Source: CAVQBP01 sp963710745 (GTDB lineage Bacteria; Bacteroidota; Ignavibacteria; Ignavibacteriales; Ignavibacteriaceae). Taken from it: DNA of 64,000 nt. Location of the stretch: the NCBI GenBank assembly GCA_963710745.1, contig CAVQBP010000011.1, positions 62,001-126,000 of the forward strand, written 5' to 3'. This document shows, piece by piece, positions 10,576 to 19,597 of this stretch (the first letter of the stretch is position 1; every line of letters begins with the position of its first letter). Both the position numbers and the translations under genes were made by a program. The notes under the pieces are model-generated. The model worked only from the letters and a program-made list of their open reading frames with translations, was not told where the DNA came from and made no database searches.

Positions 10576-12513
10576 TTACTCCCTGCTTTTTATTTTAATT
10601 GAATCTGATATTTGCATTTTAAATTCATTTGCTCCGGGATAATCCGGTTTTATTTTTAAGCATTCTTTAATATAGTTAATCGACTTATTAAAATCCTTTG
10701 TTTCGGAATATGCTTTTGCAAGATTAAATAATACCATAGCATCTTTTGGATTCGATTTATAACATTCGGTTAAATTGCTGATTGCATCATTATAATTACC
10801 GTTCATTAAAGATATTATTCCTAATCTTTTTATTGTATAGTCCCTGGGATCGATCTTTCTTTGTTGATAAAAATATTTAAGGGCCGTTCTTAAATCCTTC
10901 AACTCCGGATATTGATATATCAGCACATCCATATATTTTAAATAATTTTTTATATCATCTTTCCTTAAATACTCTGTGGCAACTTTCAGATGTGCATCTG
11001 CCCATGAAATCTTATTCTTCAAGAATTCTGATGCAGTTTCATCCAGGAAATTTTTATCATCAGAAAAATCCATTGTTTCCTGTTTCCCGTTCTTCACAAA
11101 AGGCCAATCACTCTTAAGCATTTTAATTATATCATTTCCGATTATTGAATCAAGCTGAGTAAACATAAAATCAGCCCTGGTAAGACTATCCTGAATTGCA
11201 AAAGGGATATTTGGTTTTTCATATTTTGGCAGAAATCCCGATTTTTCCATAACATCATAGTAAGCTTTCCCTAATAGTTGATTTCCCCTAATGTTCGGAT
11301 GAAGATGATCTACTATTAAATTATCACCTACTATTCCCTCCGGACTGTTACTGTCAAATATAGAGTCTGTCTTAACTATTTTTGCATTATATTCTATGCC
11401 CAGCTGGTTGATTACAGAATTCATTTTTTCCGGAGCTCTGAACCGCAATGCATCCAGATCTTTTGCTAATCTGAAAAGAGAATCTGCCTTATTAAAATTA
11501 TTCTCATTTAACTCAATTTCTGCTTTTTTGTATACCTGATCTGCAGTTTCATAATCAGGAGTATTTACTGATATAAAAGGCTTTTGATCCTTTAAATTAC
11601 TTACAAGCCTTCCAATAATCACAGGAACTCGTTTGCCTTTAATTAAACTTAAAATACTGTTAAGGTTTTCTCTGAACTGTTCAATACCCGCATTAAACTT
11701 ACCGGAATTTAAGAGTATATATTGATTTTTAGCCATTCTTGACATCAATGTGCCGGAAGTTTTTCCGCTTTCTTCAGATGAGAATAACGATGAAACCCAA
11801 TGGATGGAGTTACGAACAAGCTGTGTAGTTTTAAATTTGTTAAGATACAATATCAACCTGGTTAAACTGCGGGAAGAACCGAAGGATTCCATAGAGCCGA
11901 CACCTAACGCACCATAATATTCATTATGCCCGGCGTAAATTAAAATGAGATCTGGTTTTTCATCAAGTACCCCGGGTATTAAATCAAGTAAGGTATAGGA
12001 GCCAACGGCAGTCATACTAATGTTGACAACTTCAATATGAACGTGTGGATAAACTAATTCCAATCTCTTCCTGATATAACGGGAAAAGGATCCCAGCGGA
12101 GTATAAGGGTAACCTTCGGCACTGCTTCCGCCAAGTACAAATACTCTGAATGTGTTTTCCTTTTTTACCTTATCAAATGTATCTTCAATGGTTTTGGGGG
12201 CAAAGTTAATATTATTGAAATACCTCTTCCCTATTTCAGGATTTAAAATAAGCTTCCCTCCTCCGGCATCCACCCATTGGCGGTCATCATAACCATAATT
12301 AAAAACTCTTAATGCTATTTCAAGCAATATCAAAAATACTATCGGGATTATTACAAGGATTGCATAAAACCATTTAGGTATTTTTTTTTCAGATGTCCTG
12401 ATTAAATTTTTAACTTCACTTCGGGGAATGTTGTATTTCCTGGAAATTTCGTTTATAGAAAAATGCTCTTTATCAGCAAGAATATTTTTTTTTATTTCTT
12501 TAGTGATCTTCAA
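10576..12513 (-). CDS. Membrane-anchored SGNH/GDSL hydrolase with C-terminal TPR repeats
   Basis: 645 residues. The N-terminus has a short helix-turn-helix-like stretch (residues about 15-35, EISRKYNIPRSEVKNLI) and one transmembrane helix (about 48-68, WFYAILVIIPIVFLILLEIA). An SGNH hydrolase domain follows, with the Ser block FVLGGSSAEGYPY, the Asn block YAGHNEYYG, and the catalytic Asp/His block DHLHPNIRG. The C-terminal 170 residues are TPR-like (LFNLAKAYSETKDFNKSINYI, LKIKPDYPG). Such enzymes are esterases or O-acetyl esterases, so deacetylation of acetylated hemicellulose or of a surface glycan is a reasonable guess from context. The start codon is TTG with GAGG 6 bases upstream. The small DNA-binding-like N-terminus on a membrane protein is unusual and could be chance similarity. 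Confidence 0.75.
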   Translation of the reverse strand: MKITKEIKKNILADKEHFSINEISRKYNIPRSEVKNLIRTSEKKIPKWFYAILVIIPIVFLILLEIALRVFNYGYDDRQWVDAGGGKLILNPEIGKRYFNNINFAPKTIEDTFDKVKKENTFRVFVLGGSSAEGYPYTPLGSFSRYIRKRLELVYPHVHIEVVNISMTAVGSYTLLDLIPGVLDEKPDLILIYAGHNEYYGALGVGSMESFGSSRSLTRLILYLNKFKTTQLVRNSIHWVSSLFSSEESGKTSGTLMSRMAKNQYILLNSGKFNAGIEQFRENLNSILSLIKGKRVPVIIGRLVSNLKDQKPFISVNTPDYETADQVYKKAEIELNENNFNKADSLFRLAKDLDALRFRAPEKMNSVINQLGIEYNAKIVKTDSIFDSNSPEGIVGDNLIVDHLHPNIRGNQLLGKAYYDVMEKSGFLPKYEKPNIPFAIQDSLTRADFMFTQLDSIIGNDIIKMLKSDWPFVKNGKQETMDFSDDKNFLDETASEFLKNKISWADAHLKVATEYLRKDDIKNYLKYMDVLIYQYPELKDLRTALKYFYQQRKIDPRDYTIKRLGIISLMNGNYNDAISNLTECYKSNPKDAMVLFNLAKAYSETKDFNKSINYIKECLKIKPDYPGANEFKMQISDSIKIKSRE

Positions 12514-12609
12514 TAATACCTCGTAATGGTGATAAATCTTTCACAAATAACAACTTATTCTGTGAAAGCTTTTTTCTATTTATAATAAAATAATATCTTT
12601 TGGTCAGAA

Positions 12610-13923
12610 CTAATGTGCATTATTATTTACCTGAGGTGTTATAATCCTGTAATTTCCGCTTAAATGCATTAAACTAAACAAGTATAACAATCCGTCATAA
12701 TAAGGATCAAAATATCCGTCAGAATAAGGTTCAAGCTTATCATTCCAGACTGCATCCACAAATTTCCAGCTTTTAGCCTGGGTTCCCATTATCGAGGCTG
12801 CAGCAGATGCAGCTACAAACCCTATAGAGTGACGCAATTTCCGGAATCCTCCGGCGGGCAAAATAAAATCCGGTTTCGTCCCATCTAAATTGTATTGATC
12901 TACAAAAGAATCTATTCCCTGGCAGAAGAGAAAGTTCTGAATTCGCCTGCAGTAATCCTGCTGCCATTCTTTATCCTTTGCAAACCATGAATAATCCATA
13001 GCAATATTCATAGGAACTCTCCATGAGTCAAACCGGAATGAAGAATGGAAAGGTCCGAAATGGCGCGGTGCTCCGCTGAACTCAGTAGCGTCTGCATTCA
13101 GCCCTGTTTGGGGTGAACAAGCCCTGTGAAGAAAAGCGCGTGCTGAATCGGCGCAATCTCTGTAAAACTGTTCATGACCATCTTCAGCATATTCCGCCCA
13201 TACTTCAAAAAATGCAGGTAAGAAATAGGAAGGATCTGTCCAGTTATATCCTGATGAATCCGGGACAAACGTAATCTTTTTTTGTTCAACATTAATAACA
13301 TTAGTATTCCTTTCTATTCCATTTTTGCTCCACATCGCATCAAGTATTCTTCTTGCTTCGGCATAATAATTAATCCCGGCATCATTCCCCCACCGGTTGG
13401 AAGCAAATAATAAATCAGTTATAAAGTAGAGTTCTCCATCTGAAGCTGAACCTTCGGAATTATGTTCGCCGGTTTTAGGTTTAACGCTCCATGCAAAATA
13501 AGCATCCCTTGAACCGCCCTGATGCTGCATGTACTTTTTAGTCCATCGCCACAGGCGATCGAAGACATCCTTCTTATTCAACTGCACTGCCACCATTAAA
13601 CCATATGACATTCCTTCAGTTCTTACATCATGATTCTTCAAATCGGAAACATACCCCATAGAATCACCTACTTCAAAATAAACTCTGTCCGGTCCTTCAA
13701 AAATATCGTGATAAGCTTTTTCTAATTTTGCATCAATATCTTCCTGTTTATAACCGGCATCAAGGAATACATCGCGGTACTTTCCGGTTTCCCATGCTCC
13801 CTTTTCCCATGGCTTCATTTTTCCCCGGGGATCAGTAATATCCTTATCACAATTATTATCCTGTATCCCTAATGAAATTAGAGAAAAAAAGAAGAGCAAA
13901 ATTGTATAAGCAGATTTATTCAT
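12610..13923 (-). CDS. GH8 reducing-end xylose-releasing exo-oligoxylanase (Rex)
   Basis: 437-residue glycoside hydrolase family 8 protein. The (alpha/alpha)6-barrel signatures are clear: VRTEGMSYGLMVAVQL with the general-acid Glu, SASDGELYFITDLLFASNRW, and WRVPMNIAMDYSWF with the general-base Asp region. Length and motif spacing fit Rex enzymes, which remove xylose from the reducing end of xylo-oligosaccharides, better than GH8 cellulases or chitosanases. The N-terminus is hydrophobic (YTILLFFFSLISLGI) and likely a signal peptide, giving a periplasmic enzyme. It lies 96 bases upstream of the SGNH/TPR gene on the same strand. With the GH31 and TonB genes it argues for xylan or xyloglucan oligosaccharide breakdown. 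Confidence 0.85.
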   Translation of the reverse strand: MNKSAYTILLFFFSLISLGIQDNNCDKDITDPRGKMKPWEKGAWETGKYRDVFLDAGYKQEDIDAKLEKAYHDIFEGPDRVYFEVGDSMGYVSDLKNHDVRTEGMSYGLMVAVQLNKKDVFDRLWRWTKKYMQHQGGSRDAYFAWSVKPKTGEHNSEGSASDGELYFITDLLFASNRWGNDAGINYYAEARRILDAMWSKNGIERNTNVINVEQKKITFVPDSSGYNWTDPSYFLPAFFEVWAEYAEDGHEQFYRDCADSARAFLHRACSPQTGLNADATEFSGAPRHFGPFHSSFRFDSWRVPMNIAMDYSWFAKDKEWQQDYCRRIQNFLFCQGIDSFVDQYNLDGTKPDFILPAGGFRKLRHSIGFVAASAAASIMGTQAKSWKFVDAVWNDKLEPYSDGYFDPYYDGLLYLFSLMHLSGNYRIITPQVNNNAH

Positions 13924-14028
13924 ATTTAATACCCGTGATAATAAAATTAAAAATTGAGATGAATTTAATTTTTAGTTCTAATAATATCAAGAAGTTCACT
14001 AATTACAATTTTTTTATAAGCAATTTGA

Positions 14029-14368
14029 TTACGGGGATGCAGCTTTGATAATTCTCAATGCAATATTTGGTTTCAAAGGTAATCTAACTTTACCAAAGTT
14101 CTTATCATATACAAGATAATCGACTTCTTTTGTGGCTTCAAATATTTTTGGACATTTTTGAACTGTCATATCCCAGCTATCAATAATCTCACCTTGTATC
14201 GTATTCCTTCCTGTGGACTTTTATAATCAGCGTTTTTATGCGGAAGATTAAACAGCCATGAGTCATTCATTTCTTTACCAAAATATATGATATAATAGCT
14301 GCACCATGAACCATAAATATTTCACAATGTGTAACATAAGTTCCCGCAATTACCTCCATCCACCGGTC
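14029..14368 (-). pseudogene. Decayed C-terminal remnant of a DUF5060/DUF4038/DUF5605-type glycosidase
   Basis: On the minus strand, pieces of one protein can be read in shifting frames. They include RWMEVIAGTYVTHCEIFMV, then SYYIIYFGKEMNDSWLFNLP, then after a frameshift GEIIDSWDMTVQKCP and LPLKPNIALRIIKAASP before a stop at 14029. The order (a GTYVTHGE-like block, a YYLYYFG-like block, a VIDTWNMTI-like block, an LPGKPYIALRI-like end) is that of the C-terminal part of apiosidase-like glycosidases with DUF5605. Nothing recognisable of the N-terminal catalytic part remains. The 14370-14570 stretch holds another short open frame (SADADSTDGFLVLRLMKF...) that I cannot assign. It was probably a further member of the hemicellulose locus, now lost. 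Confidence 0.6.
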
Positions 14369-14577
14369 TTATTTAGTGTGTAATTTTCCAATCACAATAT
14401 ACACTATTATACACGCCAAAATCCCGGTAATAAAATTTCATAAGTCGCAAAACAAGAAATCCATCCGTGGAATCGGCATCGGCAGAATATAAGAATATTG
14501 TTGTGATGAGATTTGTTGCAAGTATAATCGGATTTATTTAGTTTAATTTTTGTTTTTTATCTGTCAATAGCTTTATC

Positions 14578-15186
14578 ATGATTTCAAGTGAGATAATCTC
14601 GCCCAAATTAACTCAAGAATTAAAGGAACAAGCAGGACTTTCACACGAGGAAATTGATTTATATATGAGTTTCCTCTATAAAAAAATCATTAAAAGAAAA
14701 GAATATTTTCTTATGTCCGGGGATATCTGTACTTCTGTTGCCTATGTTAATAAAGGTTGTTTAAGAAGATATTTTATTGATAATCATTTGAAAGAAGTAA
14801 TTTTAAATTTTGCTTTGGAAGATTATTGGATTGGGGATTTAGAAAGTCTTATTTTTCAAAAGCCAACCATATATTACATCCAGGCTCTTGAACAAAGCGA
14901 ATTGCTTCTTCTTTCTCGAAAGAATTTCTATCGCACAAATGATGAACTGCCGAAATTTAAAAAGTCTCATGATGAGAAAGTACAACGCAATCATTACTAT
15001 ACTCTGAAAAGGCTTTCGATTGCAAAGTCTGCTACACCCGAAGAGAAATATATTTTATTATTGAAAGAACAGCCCCAGCTCTTACAAAGAATTCCATTGC
15101 ATTTTATTGCTTCTTATCTGGGAATTGAACCGGAATCACTGAGCCGCCTGAGAAAAAGAATCGTTATTCATCCCCAAAATTCTTAA
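14578..15186 (+). CDS. Crp/Fnr-family transcriptional regulator
   Basis: 202 residues, typical of the short FCB-group Crp/Fnr proteins. Residues about 25-120 form a cyclic-nucleotide-binding-like beta-roll (KRKEYFLMSGDICTSVAYVNKGCLRRYF). A dimer helix follows, then a C-terminal DNA-binding end (IPLHFIASYLGIEPESLSRLRKR), the abbreviated HTH of this subfamily. It lacks the Arg/Ser set of true cAMP receptors and has no Fe-S Cys cluster, so its ligand is unknown. It sits 96 bases upstream of the ABM and NmrA genes on the same strand and may control them. No clear ribosome site precedes the ATG. Confidence 0.85.
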   Translation: MISSEIISPKLTQELKEQAGLSHEEIDLYMSFLYKKIIKRKEYFLMSGDICTSVAYVNKGCLRRYFIDNHLKEVILNFALEDYWIGDLESLIFQKPTIYYIQALEQSELLLLSRKNFYRTNDELPKFKKSHDEKVQRNHYYTLKRLSIAKSATPEEKYILLLKEQPQLLQRIPLHFIASYLGIEPESLSRLRKRIVIHPQNS

Positions 15187-15282
15187 CCAAAGTCAATGAA
15201 ATAAGATCCTCCTGAAATTATTTTTATCTCGAAACAAATTCGATATAAGGTATTTATTGAACAAAAAAAACGGAGGTTCAAA

Positions 15283-15567
15283 ATGGCACAACTATTTGTT
15301 AAGCATAAAGTGAAAGATTATTCTGCATGGAAAAAAATTTTCGACGGATTTATTGAAACCAGGAAAGCCGGCGGTGAAAAAAAATATCAAATATTTCATC
15401 CTGATAATGATCCAAATACCGTGTTAGCAATTTTCGACTGGGACAATCTTGGAAATGCAAAAAAATTTGCCGGCAGTCAGGAATTAAAGGAGACTATGAG
15501 TAATGCAGGTGTTATTGAACAACCTGAAATTTATTTTCTGGAAGAATATGCTTCAGGTAATGTATAA
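15283..15567 (+). CDS. Small dimeric alpha/beta-barrel (ABM/cyclase-like) protein
   Basis: 94 residues with the ferredoxin-like pattern of antibiotic-biosynthesis-monooxygenase/cyclase-like stress proteins: an N-terminal strand LFVKHKVKDYSAWKKIFDGF, a middle strand LAIFDWDNLGNAKKFAGS, and a C-terminal strand. CGGAGG lies 9 bases before the ATG. It is encoded between a Crp/Fnr regulator and an NmrA-like oxidoreductase with the same direction and short gaps, which suggests a small redox or xenobiotic response unit. No cofactor residues are evident and the substrate is unknown. Confidence 0.75.
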   Translation: MAQLFVKHKVKDYSAWKKIFDGFIETRKAGGEKKYQIFHPDNDPNTVLAIFDWDNLGNAKKFAGSQELKETMSNAGVIEQPEIYFLEEYASGNV

Positions 15568-15624
15568 CGCATTTTATTCATAATTGAATTATTAAGACTA
15601 ACAAACAATTAAGGAGGTTTCATT

Positions 15625-16506
15625 ATGTCTGATAGATTAAAAGTGCTTGTTACCGGGGCAACGGGAAATACCGGTTCACTGCTGACTCCTGAACTGCTGC
15701 GCACAAATATTGACGTTCGTGTATTTGTAAGGGATGAAAAAAAGGCTAAAACTTTAAAAGATTTAGGAGCTGAAATAATAACTGGAGATCTTGATCAGCC
15801 TGAGACTATCATTCCGGCGGTAAAAGATGTTGATAAAATTTATCTTTTAACATGGAATGGCCAAACTCAGTTACAGCAGGTAGAGAATATTATTAATGCT
15901 GCAAAGAAATCCGGCAGTCCTCATATAGTGAGACATTCAATGTGGGGTCCCGAGAACAGCCGTATTATCAAACAAGGATTACAGGCTGAAGAAATAATTA
16001 AAACTTCCGGTTTGCCATGGACTATGCTGAAACCAACATTTTATATGCAGAATACTTTAATGGCGGCACAGACAATTTCTGCTCAAGGGAATATATACTG
16101 GGATATGAAAGATGGTAAACTTGGAATGATTGATGTGCGAGATATTGCGGAAGCTGCATTTTCTGTTATCACTGGAAATGGACATGAAGGTAAGGGTTAT
16201 ATTTTAACAGGACCGGAAGCTATATCTTTTAAAGATATAGCAAATATTTTCTCCAGGGTTTTGGAGAGAGATGTTAATTATGTAAATGTCCCTGGCGAGG
16301 CATCTTTTCAAGCAATGACAGGTTTAGGAGTTCCCGAATGGATTGCCAAAGGATATGTTGAACTATCAGAAGGATTCAGCAACAACTTTGCTAATAATAC
16401 TACAAATAATGTTGAAATCTTAACAGGACATCCGGCACGTTCCTTTGAACAGTTCACTGCTGATTTTGCCCCGGTATTTATGGGCAGTCAAGAAGTTGTT
16501 CATTAG
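15625..16506 (+). CDS. NmrA-family NAD(P)-binding oxidoreductase / sensor
   Basis: 293-residue atypical short-chain dehydrogenase. A Rossmann fold opens the protein (VLVTGATGNTGSLLTPELL, the TGATGxxG dinucleotide motif), followed by VRVFVRDEKKAKTL for ribose/phosphate recognition. The NmrA hallmark HSMWGPENS replaces the usual catalytic YxxxK, and a C-terminal substrate-lid region (EAISFKDIANIFSRVLERDV) closes it. Relatives act as quinone or azo reductases or as redox sensors. An AAGGAGGT site precedes the ATG. It is the last gene of the Crp/ABM/NmrA set and is followed by a terminator hairpin at 16519. Confidence 0.85.
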   Translation: MSDRLKVLVTGATGNTGSLLTPELLRTNIDVRVFVRDEKKAKTLKDLGAEIITGDLDQPETIIPAVKDVDKIYLLTWNGQTQLQQVENIINAAKKSGSPHIVRHSMWGPENSRIIKQGLQAEEIIKTSGLPWTMLKPTFYMQNTLMAAQTISAQGNIYWDMKDGKLGMIDVRDIAEAAFSVITGNGHEGKGYILTGPEAISFKDIANIFSRVLERDVNYVNVPGEASFQAMTGLGVPEWIAKGYVELSEGFSNNFANNTTNNVEILTGHPARSFEQFTADFAPVFMGSQEVVH

Positions 16507-16518
16507 TGCCTTAAAAGT

Positions 16519-16557
16519 AGATTGAGATTATGGGATAATAACCATAATACTCAATCT
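16519..16557 (+). terminator. Intrinsic terminator after the NmrA gene
   Basis: AGATTGAG pairs with CTCAATCT, extended inward by TTATGG/CCATAA, and is followed by ATTTTATAT. It lies 12 bases after the NmrA stop. Confidence 0.7.
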
Positions 16558-16745
16558 ATTTTATATACCATGGGGGAAATTATGTTATTTTCAAATTAAC
16601 GGTTTTTAAAATGAATTACTTGCAACTTGACTAATTTTTATGATATAAGAGACACTACGGATTATTTCTGAGTATAGCTTTTACGACAGACAACCAAGTC
16701 CTTTTATAAAAGCTGTATGTTTTTTACTCCATGCTTTTTATTATT

Positions 16746-17882
16746 TCAATACCTTGAAATCACTTCTTTAAAGCTCTTCCAGAGTTTATCCGTCATGCTG
16801 TGGTATTCGAAAAGTACAACTCCCCTGGCTCCGCCGGATAAGGCAGCTTCAACTGCTTTGGTTAATCCCGCCGGACTAAATTGAGAGACCATTATTCCGC
16901 TGTATAAAGGTTCATCTTTTCTTATCGAATATACTCCTTTTTCAGTCTGCTCTTTTATCCATTCAATTCCCTGGTAATAGAAATTATGGTAAAGCATCGG
17001 AAGAACGGCATCCAGGTTCCAGTTAGGCCATTGCTGACGGACATGAATCCAGTTATACGGCGGAAATACTGCAGCAGTTATTTCTTTTTTATATTCTCTG
17101 GCGATAGGGATTAATTTATTGTTTACAAAATTGCTGATAGTATCATAGCGGTATTGTCTCCAATCAACATTTGCAGCAGGGTCTTTTAATTCCATAGGAT
17201 CGAGACCGGTTTTTTCTTTGAATGTTTTCCGGCAGACATCACAATAACAATAATCATATTCCGGATATTCATGATCCTGAATTATACCATATTTGGGTTG
17301 CAACGATTTTGCAAGTATTACATCAGGATATCTTATAAAATCCATATGAACACCATCCAGCTGATCATATTGTGATAATTCGTTTACTCTTTTTGCTATA
17401 AATTCAAGCGGTTCACTTCTGGACGGGCACAAAAACCTGTAGCTTTCAACATATGCAGGTTTATAAACACATGAATCACCATTCCTATTTACCATGTACC
17501 ATTCAGGGTGTTTTGTATAAATTTCTTCAATGTTGCAAATCATTGTCCACATCCAGGCATGAACTTCCAAACCCTCTGATTTAGCAATTGGTAATATTCT
17601 TTCCAGCCACTGATCTTTAACGGGCAGATGTTTACTGGCATAATATGCAAAATGGCTGTTAAATATTTCGGGGAGGATAGCATCAATTCCTGCTTCTTTC
17701 ATCCCGGCAAAATTTTTTTTCCATTCATCGTCAGAAGTTTCCGTATCGCTGCCTATCCAGGTCCAGTTTTTTAATTTAGTTTCATTATCCTTTGAATAAA
17801 TTAAATTACCTTTTGCTAACGGCTCCGAAATAATGGCGATAGAACTTAAGCCCAAAGTTTTAAGTAATTCTCTTCTATTCAT
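16746..17882 (-). CDS. GHL10-like family 10-type glycosyl hydrolase, possibly Tat-exported
   Basis: 378 residues. The N-terminus MNRRELLKTLGLSSIAII resembles a twin-arginine signal. The body is a TIM-barrel of the GHL10/DUF187-like putative glycoside hydrolases. Visible features are AGIDAILPEIFN, EVHAWMWTMIC, an LDGVHMDFIRYPD strand with conserved acidic and Arg residues, a Cys-rich YCYCDVCRKTFKEKTG insert, and LDAVLPMLYHNFYY. The CxCxxC pattern may bind a metal. The ATG is preceded by AAAGGA. The substrate is unknown. It lies between the NmrA unit and the cytochrome gene with no same-strand neighbour, so its link to the hemicellulose locus is only by proximity. Confidence 0.7.
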   Translation of the reverse strand: MNRRELLKTLGLSSIAIISEPLAKGNLIYSKDNETKLKNWTWIGSDTETSDDEWKKNFAGMKEAGIDAILPEIFNSHFAYYASKHLPVKDQWLERILPIAKSEGLEVHAWMWTMICNIEEIYTKHPEWYMVNRNGDSCVYKPAYVESYRFLCPSRSEPLEFIAKRVNELSQYDQLDGVHMDFIRYPDVILAKSLQPKYGIIQDHEYPEYDYCYCDVCRKTFKEKTGLDPMELKDPAANVDWRQYRYDTISNFVNNKLIPIAREYKKEITAAVFPPYNWIHVRQQWPNWNLDAVLPMLYHNFYYQGIEWIKEQTEKGVYSIRKDEPLYSGIMVSQFSPAGLTKAVEAALSGGARGVVLFEYHSMTDKLWKSFKEVISRY

Positions 17883-18195
17883 GTAATTATCCTTTCATCA
17901 GAAATTCATAAATTTTTAGATCTTATCCGGTTTTAAATCTTTTGCAAAATCTGTGTTTTTTATAAACAATTTACTTTTAAATTTCACTTCGGTCTTAAAA
18001 TAACTTAAGACTATTTATTTAACAAGTGGAGCTTATAATAAAATGCCTGAATAGTTTTATACCGAAAGATAATAATTTGATTCCATTACAAATAATTCGA
18101 AAATTTAAAAGTTTGCATTAAAAATCCTATTAAATGAGTAAATAATCCTAACGACTCTTTTAATTAAAGGTTATTTTTAGCACTTAATTTTTTAA

Positions 18196-18237
18196 GGAAG
18201 AGTCAATTAAATTTTTTTTTAAATACAATACTCTTCC
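18196..18237 (+). promoter_or_regulatory. Inverted repeat in the leader of the cytochrome c gene
   Basis: GGAAGAGT and ACTCTTCC flank a T9-containing AT-rich stretch, just upstream of the AGGAGGAT ribosome site of the gene at 18262. It could be an operator or an mRNA hairpin. The rest of the 17883-18261 gap shows nothing else. Confidence 0.35.
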
Positions 18238-18261
18238 AGGTTTAATTTATAGGAGGATCAT

Positions 18262-18864
18262 ATGCGAACAAAAATTCCGGGAATTTTTCTTTCCATAATT
18301 TTTATTTCTTTAATTTTTTTGCAAATACATTGCACTCAGAATCAAAAAGAAATGACAGAAAACAAAGAAACACACATAGAGAGGGGAAAATATTTAGTTG
18401 ATTTAGGCGGTTGTAATCATTGCCATTCACCTAAAGTTATGACTGCGGAGGGTCCTGTCCCGGACACAACAAGATTATTATCCGGTTCTCCTGATAATAT
18501 AAATTCCGTAGATTTTGATCCTAAAATGGTTGCACAGGGTAAATACATTGTAAGCACCGGCGATCTAACAACCTGGTTCGGTCCCTGGGGGATATCCCAT
18601 GCAGCTAATCTTACGCCTGATAAAGAAACCGGTATTGGCAATTGGACCGCAGCTATATTTATTAAAGCTTTGCGTTCAGGAAAACATATAGGCGAAGGAC
18701 GTCCAATTTTACCGCCAATGCCGTGGCAAGATATCTCACGATTAAGTGATCAGGATCTAAAAGATGTTTTTGCTTATCTACAATCATTGAAAGCAATCAG
18801 CAACAAAGTGTCTGACCCGGTTACTCCCGATGATTTAGCGAAGCTTATGGCTAAAAAAAATTAA
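18262..18864 (+). CDS. c-type cytochrome lipoprotein
   Basis: 200 residues. The signal peptide ends in a lipobox-like LQIHC, so this is probably a lipid-anchored periplasmic or outer-membrane protein. One haem-binding motif CNHCH lies in the domain beginning RGKYLVDLGGCNHCHSPK, and a Met in ILPPMPWQD is a good distal ligand. The C-terminal LSDQDLKDVFAYLQSLK is the usual closing helix of class I cytochromes c. Proteins of this type pass electrons from dehydrogenases, but no partner dehydrogenase is adjacent. An excellent AGGAGG site precedes the ATG. A bidirectional terminator separates it from the response regulator. Confidence 0.88.
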   Translation: MRTKIPGIFLSIIFISLIFLQIHCTQNQKEMTENKETHIERGKYLVDLGGCNHCHSPKVMTAEGPVPDTTRLLSGSPDNINSVDFDPKMVAQGKYIVSTGDLTTWFGPWGISHAANLTPDKETGIGNWTAAIFIKALRSGKHIGEGRPILPPMPWQDISRLSDQDLKDVFAYLQSLKAISNKVSDPVTPDDLAKLMAKKN

Positions 18865-18877
18865 ATTAAAATTAATT

Positions 18878-18898
18878 AGCCGGAATAACATTCCGGCT
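18878..18898. terminator. Bidirectional intrinsic terminator
   Basis: A perfect 9-bp stem AGCCGGAAT/ATTCCGGCT with a 3-base loop, placed between convergent genes (cytochrome on plus, response regulator on minus). Confidence 0.75.
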
Positions 18899-18928
18899 TT
18901 ATCATACTCAAATAGGTATTGATTTTTG

Positions 18929-19303
18929 TTAGATATGCAGGCCACAAAATTTATTTGCAAAGTAAAGAATATCCGACTGTTCAAAAGGTTTTTCTAAAAC
19001 AACACTATTGGAAATTGTTCCCAGTAATTTTTTCAGTTTTGATTTTGGCAAACCGGTAATAATAATTATTGGAGTAATGTCTATTTTCCTAATTTCAGTT
19101 ATCGCCTCCAGACCTGAGACTTTGCCGCCCAGCTTAAGATCAGTGATAATCAAATCGGGTTTTCTCAAATTAAACTGAGAAATCAAGTCCTCCCCTGCAG
19201 AAACAATTGTAATAACTGAGTAATTATTCCGCTGCAGCAGCATTTTCAGATCTAAGGATACAATGATTTCGTCCTCAGCAATGAGAATTTTTCTCTCTGC
19301 CAT
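18929..19303 (-). CDS. Single-domain response regulator
   Basis: 124 residues consisting only of a receiver domain. The acidic pair is in ILIAEDE (residues 10-11), the phospho-acceptor Asp55 in LIITDLKLGG, the conserved Thr in IIIITGLPKS, and the Lys in VLEKPFE. There is no output domain, so it acts by protein contact, in a phosphorelay or as a CheY/Spo0F-like shuttle. No histidine kinase is adjacent. It is transcribed alone toward the cytochrome gene. Confidence 0.9.
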   Translation of the reverse strand: MAERKILIAEDEIIVSLDLKMLLQRNNYSVITIVSAGEDLISQFNLRKPDLIITDLKLGGKVSGLEAITEIRKIDITPIIIITGLPKSKLKKLLGTISNSVVLEKPFEQSDILYFANKFCGLHI

Positions 19304-19497
19304 CTATTCTTTCAAATAATTGATTATAAAAGACAGATTTATCCCCAAAACCAAGAATTGCACACGGAATCATAAATAAAATAAAAATAGGAAGCAATAT
19401 TCCGGAAAGCTTTTTTTCTCCTTTCTCCCCTTAAAAATAAATATAAATCACAATTTATTTTTTTGGATAGATAATGAATAATTAATTTATAAATTAG

Positions 19498-19597
19498 TGC
19501 CCCCGATGGGATTCGAACCCACATAAAGTTTACTAACCCGTGCTCTTGGTTTTGGGTTTTTAGTAATCCTTTGCTTTGCCGGTTAAGCTACGAGGAC
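19498..19597 (-). tRNA. Aberrant tRNA-like gene without a canonical anticodon arm
   Basis: Read on the minus strand, this 100-base unit has a full 7-bp acceptor stem (GTCCTCG with CGGGGGC), T8-A9, and a 4-bp D stem around AACCGGCA. The T arm is good (GTGGG-TTCGAAT-CCCAT) and the discriminator is A with no encoded CCA. The 50 bases where anticodon and variable arms should be do not fold as usual. AAAG pairs with CTTT, then TTACT with AGTAA and AACCC with GGGTT, giving one long hairpin capped by a 14-base loop. No acceptable anticodon can be named. It may be a tRNA pseudogene, a tRNA carrying an insertion, or a tRNA-like RNA. Confidence 0.45.
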
